64,000 nt of DNA. Origin: Metellina segmentata. Lineage: Eukaryota; Arthropoda; Arachnida; Araneae; Tetragnathidae. Positions 58,033 to 64,000 of this stretch are shown here, one piece after another (positions within the stretch are counted from its first letter, which is position 1; each line of letters opens with the position of its first letter). A model generated the notes under the pieces. It ran no database searches. It saw nothing but the letters and a program-made list of their open reading frames with translations, and had not been told where the DNA came from. The stretch is taken from positions 131,456,899 to 131,520,898 of the forward strand of contig OX375873.1 in assembly GCA_947359465.1 (NCBI GenBank), written 5' to 3'. Made by a program: the position numbers and the translations under genes.

Positions 58033-58230
58033 GAGTGGCCGATGTAACTCAGTTGGTATTCTCATTGCTCTAGCAATTTACGAGTTGTGTGAGAAGAAAG
58101 TTTGATTCTTCGTAGGTCATATTTTTCTCTTCTATGTTAGTAAAACTTTCCTTGTGTGTCTATGTAAATTAGATACTTAATGCAGACTCGCAGCATGGTC
58201 AACTGGCGCCATAAAACCCAACCAACATTA
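58033..58230 (+). repeat. SINE-B copy, near full length
   Basis: The head GTAACTCAGTTGGTATTC (A-box-like) and AAGTTTGATTCTTCG (B-box-like) precede TTTCTCTTCTATGTTAGTAA, AACTTTCCTTGTGTG and CAGCATGGTCAACTGGCGCC. The tail is ATAAAACCCAACCAAC. Confidence 0.75.
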
Positions 58231-58288
58231 ATCCCCCTCTCGAAATGCAATATTTCTGTTTTAAAATTAATTAAATTTGTTAGTGGTA

Positions 58289-58891
58289 CAGTTGCAGTCT
58301 ACGTTTATAGCGGTAACAACGGCCTTGGCAATGTTTTTTGGTGCGCTTCTAAAGTCGCTAAGGAAAGAATTATTTCAAAAATATTTTATTTTTAGAAATA
58401 TTGTTATTATTTCTTTTTTTACAGCAGAAAATGAAAAAAAAAATTTTTTTTTACAAAAGAAAGTAATTAGTGTTAACGGAATGCAAGAAAAAATACATCC
58501 TTATACGTCAGAACTGTATTTAAAAAATATATATACTGAAAGAAAATTCCAAAACTGGCGAAAAACCATTTAATGAGCCAATGGAATAAAAAAAAAATGT
58601 AAAGGACCAATGCAATCAAAGGACATTTTAAAATTAAAATAACCAATGGAATCAAAGAAAAAAATTTCAAACAAACCAATGAAATCAAACAATTTTAGCG
58701 TATTTTGAAAGAACTTTTTAGAATAATCAAAATGAAACTTTAAACTTTCCGATTGCAGGGCCGAGGTTGCCATGAAAACCGCACTAACCGCTTATACAGA
58801 TGGGTTGCGTTAACCTACCATAACTCGCTACTAGAAGTGAGCCAAAAGTCTGCAAGGCTATTGCCGCCGCTATAAACGTAGACTTCAGCTG
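58289..58891. mobile_element. Possible ~600-bp TIR element
   Basis: The left end CAGTTGCAGTCTACGTTTAT + AGCGG (58289) is matched by the inverted right end CCGCTATAAACGTAGACTTC + AGCTG (ending 58891). A TA precedes the left end; TG follows the right end, possibly a decayed TA. The interior holds degenerate repeats of CCAATGGAATCAAA (58570-58700). No coding sequence recognised. Tentatively Tc1/mariner-type and non-autonomous. Confidence 0.5.
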
Positions 58892-59142
58892 TGTTGAAAA
58901 AGCTAGGATTCAATTAGACCTTCTAGTGTTTATCTCAACGAGGAATATCGTCATTAGCAAACCTAAGATCTTGACAGACGAGATATTTTTCATTAGAAAA
59001 ACTGTGATCCGTTCTACATCTCGTCAAGGGCCGCGGTTGGAAAAGCTACGGATTAGCAACTGGGTTGTGCTAATCCGTTGCTAATCCGGCATTGGCGATG
59101 TGTTTGGCTAGCTTCTAGTAGCGAGTTATGGTAGGTTAAGGC
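58807..59142. repeat. Spaced 36-bp inverted repeat
   Basis: TTAACCTACCATAACTCGCT + ACTAGAAG (58809-58836) is repeated inverted as CTTCTAGTAGCGAGTTATGG + TAGGTTAA (59114-59141). The arms span the first half of a PAL element and the start of a SINE-A. Confidence 0.8.
58915..59030. repeat. PAL family element, copy 9, first half
   Basis: CTTCTAGTGTTTATCTCAAC begins the unit, followed by GAGGAATATCGTCATTAGC and GATCTTGACAGACGAGATAT. It is interrupted at about 59030 and continues at about 59405. Confidence 0.65.
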
Positions 59143-59405
59143 AACTGGGCGAGACCAACCAAAACCTCTCGTGTACAAAGGGAGCTTCTGCATGTTAAAT
59201 CTGTAGTGGTTTCAAATACCCTCACGTTAGCGTGGTGTAGAACATTTGAGAGTGGGGTATCAGCTGAGGTGTTCCCTCGTCAGCTGAACGTGGTTTAGAA
59301 TTACGTGATGTTGTCCTCGGATAATTCCCTTCAGGTTTGATACCGGACTGACTGCAAGAGCCCTTATTGTTGCTCCAGTGCGACGCTAATTAAAATATCT
59401 ACCTA
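59120..59405 (+). repeat. SINE-A copy nested in a PAL element
   Basis: Family blocks CTCGTGTACAAAGGGAGC, GTTAAATCTGTAGTGG, CCCTCACGTTAGCGTGGTG, GCTGAGGTGTTCCCTCGTC, TGTCCTCGGATAATTCCC and GTGCGACGCTAAT are in order. PAL sequence lies on both sides, so the SINE or a larger block carrying it inserted into the PAL element. Confidence 0.72.
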
Positions 59406-59556
59406 CCTACATCTTGCCATCACAAATACAAAACGGTATACCTTCATCACTCAGAATTCAATCGGTATTCTTGATGACGAGATATCTAGTTATTGACATA
59501 ATTGCTAAGATTGTGATGAACGAGATATCTCGTCGAAGCTTCTCGGAGGCTAAAAC
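59406..59556. repeat. PAL family element, copy 9, second half
   Basis: TCTTGATGACGAGATATCTAG and GATGAACGAGATATCTCGTCG, then CGAAGCTTCTCGGAGGCTAA, which is the family terminus. Confidence 0.65.
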
Positions 59557-60254
59557 TTAATTATGTACCGAAATATTTACTAAACGTCCAATAAAACAAA
59601 ATTGTTTCGATAGTACAATCCTGAAAGCCTTTTATAATAATAAATGAACTAAAAAACTCGAAAGGAATTTCATTGTTAACCTCTTCATCGAACATAATAC
59701 ATAATATCGTTATAGTGTGAGATATAAGAAACCTTCTGCCATGAAAGTTTTAAAGAAAGCTCTGAAAGTTACTTATAAATAAGCGAAAATACATCACCTA
59801 TGAATCATTAAAGGTCGTGCTCGCTTTTGCTCATTTGCTGAAAGTTTAGGAGACAGTATTAAAGCTAATCCATACGGAGCTCTCCTTACAGCCTTAGGGG
59901 TGATACAGATGATGTTTCATTTTTATGAGCCGTAACTCGGGTCTCCGGAGAATACGTTCCCACTAGAATTTCTCTCAGAAAGTAACGTTAAGCAAATATT
60001 TTATTTCAACCTAGTAGAGACATAATGCTAGATTTCTATTAGTTTTAGCACGATCCTTCCAGTGCTATGTAATGCAGTTGCTTTACTGCATTGGATTGTA
60101 GGTTTTCGGCGTAGAATCGAGAACTTTTTTGTAACTTAAATAGTAGACAGCACTTTCACATATAGATAACTTTTATTGCAGAATTTAAAAATCTTTAATT
60201 TGTAAATAGAAGCCTGAAATGATGAAATGTGTATATTAAATTTCTCCTCCTTAA
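59557..60254. other. Spacer
   Basis: No gene or shared repeat recognised. Confidence 0.35.
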
Positions 60255-60894
60255 GGCTGTGCCTTCACTTGCGATTGATAATCACGTGATTTTCAGTCGC
60301 AAAAATAAAACACATTGCTTCTAATACAAGGCACAAGGACATGCATGGACATGCACCCACTTGTGATAGTCACAGTTCTGGAACAGTCTTGTTCTGGTCT
60401 CTGCTTAAAACATTGCAAATACTTGTCTAAAATCTCTTGACCACGATACTACAGGATGTGATGATGGACGAATATTAATAGTAATTGATACTGAGTTATT
60501 TATTAAGAAAATTGAAAATAAGAATAATTTTAAGAAATTGAAGATTGTTATTGATGGCCAAATTATTCCCAACAATTCGTCAAAACTACTATTTGTTATT
60601 CAGTAATACTGGAAAAACTTTATAGGGTGCTCACATAAATCTTCAAATAACATGTAAAATTACCTTATCCATAATCTTTGACTTGTTATGGGATGTACCC
60701 AATAACGATGCTTCCTCCGTTTACTTCTCACCCGAAGCAAATGAACGATTACACAAGTAGTTTCAATGACATTCATTGGAAAACTGTTCCAATTCAACAA
60801 TTTATCTATCGCATTGAGTGCACCTTGTAGATTTTCTGCTGCACCATTTTTTTTTTGGTCGCCGGGACTAAAAATCGCAAGTTGAGGCCAAGCC
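60255..60894 (-). mobile_element. PIF/Harbinger-derived element with a partial nuclease exon
   Basis: The ends GGCTGTGCCTTCACTTGCGA + TT and inverted AATCGCAAGTTGAGGCCAAG + CC match at 18 of 22 positions. Both sides are flanked by TAA, the 3-bp target duplication typical of PIF/Harbinger. On the minus strand an open stretch (about 60845-60660) encodes LLRVRSKRRKHRYWVHPITS. The RxYWVHP motif is found at the N-terminus of arthropod Harbinger nucleases. It is followed by AAGGTAATTT, a possible splice donor. The catalytic domain is missing at ~640 bp, so the element is non-autonomous. The right TAA coincides with the start of the next PAL element. Confidence 0.75.
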
Positions 60895-61130
60895 TAACTC
60901 TTCTGAAGGTTAGCTACGAGATGTCATTAGCGAAAGTGCCCAGATTTTGATAGACGAGATATTTCGTCACTGTTGTACTAAAAACAGCTGATATTGATCA
61001 GCCAGCATCAAAAAAGTCAATATCTTCATTCAGAATTCTGTCGGCCTTCTTTATGATATCTCGTCATCAGCAAAATTGATCAGCTCCTAATGGTCGAGAT
61101 ATCTTGTCAAAAACACTTGGAGGGTTAGTA
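60895..61130. repeat. PAL family element, copy 10
   Basis: Starts TAACTCTTCTGAAGGTTAGC. It contains TTTTGATAGACGAGATATTT, TTTATGATATCTCGTCATC and GTCGAGATATCTTGTCAAAA and ends CACTTGGAGGGTTAG. Complete but mutated. Confidence 0.7.
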
Positions 61131-61682
61131 GCAAATAGAATTATCCATAAAAGTGAAAACTCATCAGCAAATGGTTTGATGAGTATGTGATCAATATGTA
61201 ACTATGATACAGTATTGGAAAGTCGTGTGGAAATCAGAATAAAATGTGGAAAGTCAGAATAAAAATAAGCTTTTCACCTGCATATCCCAAAGGCAATTCG
61301 GTGGAAATAAAGGTTGGTTCTGTCAAGGACAAAACCGTAGTTTTGTTTTTAAGGAAGTTTGAGCGATTGTTTATTGTGAATATTCAACAATTAGTTTACA
61401 GTTTGAATGATTAAAATAGTGTTTGATATAATTTTCTGTTTATAGGTTGATTTGTCATTAATAAATTGTAACTTCGTTCGTTTGCTTTCAAATGATGCTA
61501 TTTATGCTGTCCTCACTCGACGCAATCCAAACTCTCCCAAAGCTGGCCCAAAATGGCCCAAAGCTCTCCCAGCACCATAGAATTTCGAAATATTACGGAA
61601 TCCTTTTCAGTGCTCAGTACGCCTGCGCACTCGGTCCGAAGGTCATGTTATGTACGGATATCCTTTTTCTACGCAGTAGTCA
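61131..61682. other. Spacer
   Basis: No gene recognised. An 82-codon plus-strand stretch at 61492-61740 runs into the SINE and has no motif. Confidence 0.35.
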
Positions 61683-61998
61683 ATATAGTCTGGTTGGAAG
61701 AGTAGTTAGTGAATTACCAACTGGAAGTTTGTGTGTTTGAAACTTGTTATAACCACAAAGACCGTCGTCTACATGGGGGGATACACATCAAACCTGTCAT
61801 GGCCTCAAATGTCATCATATGTTGGTGGGGTATGGAATTTTGGAGAGTGGGATGTTAGTTCAGGTACTGACCTCGTCATTTGATCCTGGTTCCAAATCAG
61901 TGGTTCTTTCCCATCAGATCTTTTAGTTCGAGATTGATCCTGGATCGTCACGAGTTACCCTTCGTGTTGTTCTAGTGTAGGATTAAATCAACAACCCA
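61683..61998 (+). repeat. SINE-A copy, near full length
   Basis: Blocks AAGACCGTCGTCTACATGG, CATCAAACCTGTCATGGC, GGAGAGTGGGATGTTAG, GACCTCGTCATTTGATCC and GATTGATCCTGGATCGTCAC, then AGTTACCCTTCGTGTTG. A ~25-bp expansion sits near 61905-61930. Confidence 0.7.
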
Positions 61999-62727
61999 CT
62001 TCCAAAAGTCTAGCTAAAACTTTTTTATCTTCCGAAAGTGTGTGTTTCTAACAGTTCTGTAATCATAAGACAAAACAAGTTAACGCTAGACTTTTAATGC
62101 GTGTTCCCTAGAACTGTTCCGATTTAACAGACTTATCCGTGTCAAAAATGCCACGCTTTCATTATTCACCACAACCCTAATTGCTCAGTATAAATACCGT
62201 AAGTCTTGTTGAATCAAAATACCTATCTGTGAAATGACCATAAATTCAGTAATGGTGATTCCCTAGCAAATAAGCGTCATATCCAATTAATCGCAGTAAA
62301 TGCTGGGAATTTATCCTTGACGGTCAACCACGGTTGACGACAATGCTGTTTTGGCGTTCAGCAGCTCTCCGGTATCAGTCTTACTGCTCTCCACTTACCC
62401 GTGAATTTCACTGTCAGCAAGGAGTGGAAATCGTGTAAGCCGATTATCAGCAAAATCGGCTTATCTGAGTTACTGGAAGCTCGACTCGGGCATAATCTTT
62501 TACTCGAAGAAACGTCCACCGAATGTCGAGGAGAATTATTCAGTGCATTCAGAGTATAAGAAAGTAAAATAACAAGACAGTTAAGGCGTACACTGATATG
62601 TCAGTATTGTATAATAACCTAATAACAAACGTAAGTTTAGATTATAATGATTCGTTAGTTAAAGAAAAATCCATGTTTTAGCGTTTTGTGTATTAAACAT
62701 TTGGTGAAACAAATTATGCTAATATTC
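61999..62727. other. Spacer; mildly GC-richer at 62290-62530
   Basis: No gene recognised. The 62290-62530 stretch (CAACCACGGTTGACGACAAT, GCTCGACTCGGGC) is less AT-rich than its surroundings and includes the palindrome-like CAACCACGGTTG. Confidence 0.35.
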
Positions 62728-62885
62728 CAAGGTTTTATTCCTATAACATACCCTGAGAGTATTTTTTTCTTGTGTTCAGTAAAACGCTCCTCGTGTGTGT
62801 ATATCCATTACTTCATATTGTTAGTCTTGTTCTTGGCACCGTTTGGTAAAATATGGCCTTTACACCATCAAACACAGTGAACCAA
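62728..62885 (+). repeat. SINE-B 3' part
   Basis: TTTTATTCCTATAACATACCC, AGTAAAACGCTCCTCGTGTG, TATGGCCTTTACACCATCAA. Nearly collinear with the fragment at 33890-34052, including the same 5' truncation region. Confidence 0.65.
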
Positions 62886-63499
62886 TCGAAGTATAGCACC
62901 ATATCAATATTTACTCGCTAAAATTTACTTTATATAGGTAGTTGATAAATTGGTAAACAGTTTTAAACGTGGTTTATATGCATTTAAAAGTAAAAGTCAA
63001 TTTATATTCCAGTCTAAATATATTTAATAATCAATATTCTAAAGAGTTTGAATAGATTCCACATTAAGAGATGGTAATTTAAAAAATCTGTTTTAAAATA
63101 TTAAACCTTTGTTAAAAATCTTAAACAGGACTTTAGCCTTGCTATGTTGCACTTTTGCAAAGTTAAACTGTAGTGAATGAAAAATTATTAAATTAAATTA
63201 ACAGTCTCTTAGACTAAATCCGTCACAGAGTACGGAAAATGTTTAGGTTATACTTCAACCGAGATCCTAGACATCTTCAAGCCTATTTCATTAAGACAAA
63301 TTTTGAAAACAGGTTGAGGTTATATGCATTTCAATTTCATGCTGTCACGGACACAAAATCCATCTATCTTTCTATCTCAGATAAACCTACAAAGCACATT
63401 ATCCTATACACACAGAGACCGCATTAGTTGGTTAAAATGAAATCTGCGCATTTTTTCTAGTAAAATTTCACCAAATATTTATTTGCATCCTTTTGCATA
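62886..63499. other. AT-rich spacer
   Basis: Nothing recognised. Confidence 0.35.
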
Positions 63500-63790
63500 T
63501 CGCACCCCTGGAAAAATAGTGACACAACTCAAAAAATTAAAATGTTGATGGTATGTTATTGAAAAATACGTATGAGGTGCCCCAGAGTGTTATATTGCTA
63601 TTCTATAGAATATAATAGAAGTTACCACCATAAATACTTACATAAAATTAAAAAGAAGCGTATACTATTTTAATATAAGTTTTATAGTATCCTTTATTCC
63701 TATAGTTTTCCTTATCCTATAGTTGAGTTGATGTTTCTGAAATTCGGCAATTTTGAGTTGTGTCACTTTTTTTGCCGGGGTTCGATACGA
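63500..63790. mobile_element. ~280-bp TIR element, second copy
   Basis: Ends TATCGCACCCCTGGAAAAAT + AGTGACACAACTC and inverted GAGTTGTGTCACTTTTTTTG + CCGGGGTTCGATA. The interior (GAGGTGCCCCAGAGTGTTAT, TTACCACCATAAATACTTAC) is the reverse complement of the 17.2-17.46 kb copy, so the two are in opposite orientation. No coding capacity. Confidence 0.75.
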
Positions 63791-64000
63791 CTATATGTAT
63801 CATACGAAAATAAACTAGAACCGATTCATACACAAATTTTGAATGCGACTACAAGATGCTTTGTATATTTTTCGACATATTGCATTTCAATGAAAGCATG
63901 GCAAAATTGAACTTATTCAAATTTTGGACAAAGAAAATAGCAAAGGGATTCCGGTCTTAAGCTCCGCACTCTATACGGCCGTGGGCCACTTGAAAAACTC
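63791..64000. other. Spacer to window end
   Basis: Nothing recognised. Confidence 0.3.

Overview
The window looks like AT-rich, repeat-dense eukaryotic DNA, most likely from an arthropod and plausibly a spider. The basis is low GC, no bacterial-style gene packing, and transposon lineages typical of arthropods: Tc1, three mariner-like lineages, PIF/Harbinger, Helitron/HINE-type elements, Ty3/Gypsy and tRNA-derived SINEs. The spider assignment is inference from the overall flavour of these families. I found no convincing host protein-coding gene, rRNA or functional tRNA. This is probably intergenic or intronic sequence.

Layout. 0-11 kb: AT-rich spacer with two SINE families (called SINE-A and SINE-B here) and the first copies of a palindrome-rich element family ending in TTAACCC/GGGTTAA (called PAL family here). 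11.06-11.58 kb: a GC-richer island with an X-box-like palindrome, followed by a ~25-bp minisatellite. 15.96-18.9 kb: a deleted HINE/Helitron-like copy, a TIR element, and a half copy of a DD41D mariner-like transposon. 19.0-20.95 kb: an LTR-like remnant with tandemly repeated primer-site sequence, then a perfect 41-bp inverted repeat. 21.4 kb: a long TA microsatellite. 22.6-24.0 kb: a complete-length but dead Tc1 element. 25.87-30.64 kb: three ~1.6-kb HINE/Helitron-like elements in a head-to-tail tandem array. 30.86-32.0 kb: the second half-copy of the DD41D transposon.

33.5-36.97 kb: a 354-bp tandem satellite array interrupted by a ~1.2-kb block holding a SINE-B, an internally deleted mariner and a PAL fragment. 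36.97-37.35 kb: a second GC-rich island. 37.5-41.5 kb: PAL and SINE-A copies. 41.6-48.44 kb: a decayed Ty3/Gypsy retrotransposon on the minus strand, with two LTRs, gag, protease, RT, RNase H and integrase remnants, and a 194-bp MITE with a perfect 8-bp target duplication in its 3' region. 50.35-51.67 kb: a full-length dead mariner with good TIRs. 52-64 kb: spacer with SINEs, a SINE nested in a PAL element, a PIF/Harbinger derivative keeping part of its nuclease exon, and a second copy of the 17-kb TIR element in opposite orientation.

No element here appears able to move by itself. Every transposase or polymerase seen carries stops, frameshifts, truncations or substituted catalytic residues. 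The most unusual structures are the Helitron-like tandem array with a zero-gap junction, the PAL family, the perfect 41-bp inverted repeat, and the interrupted 354-bp array.
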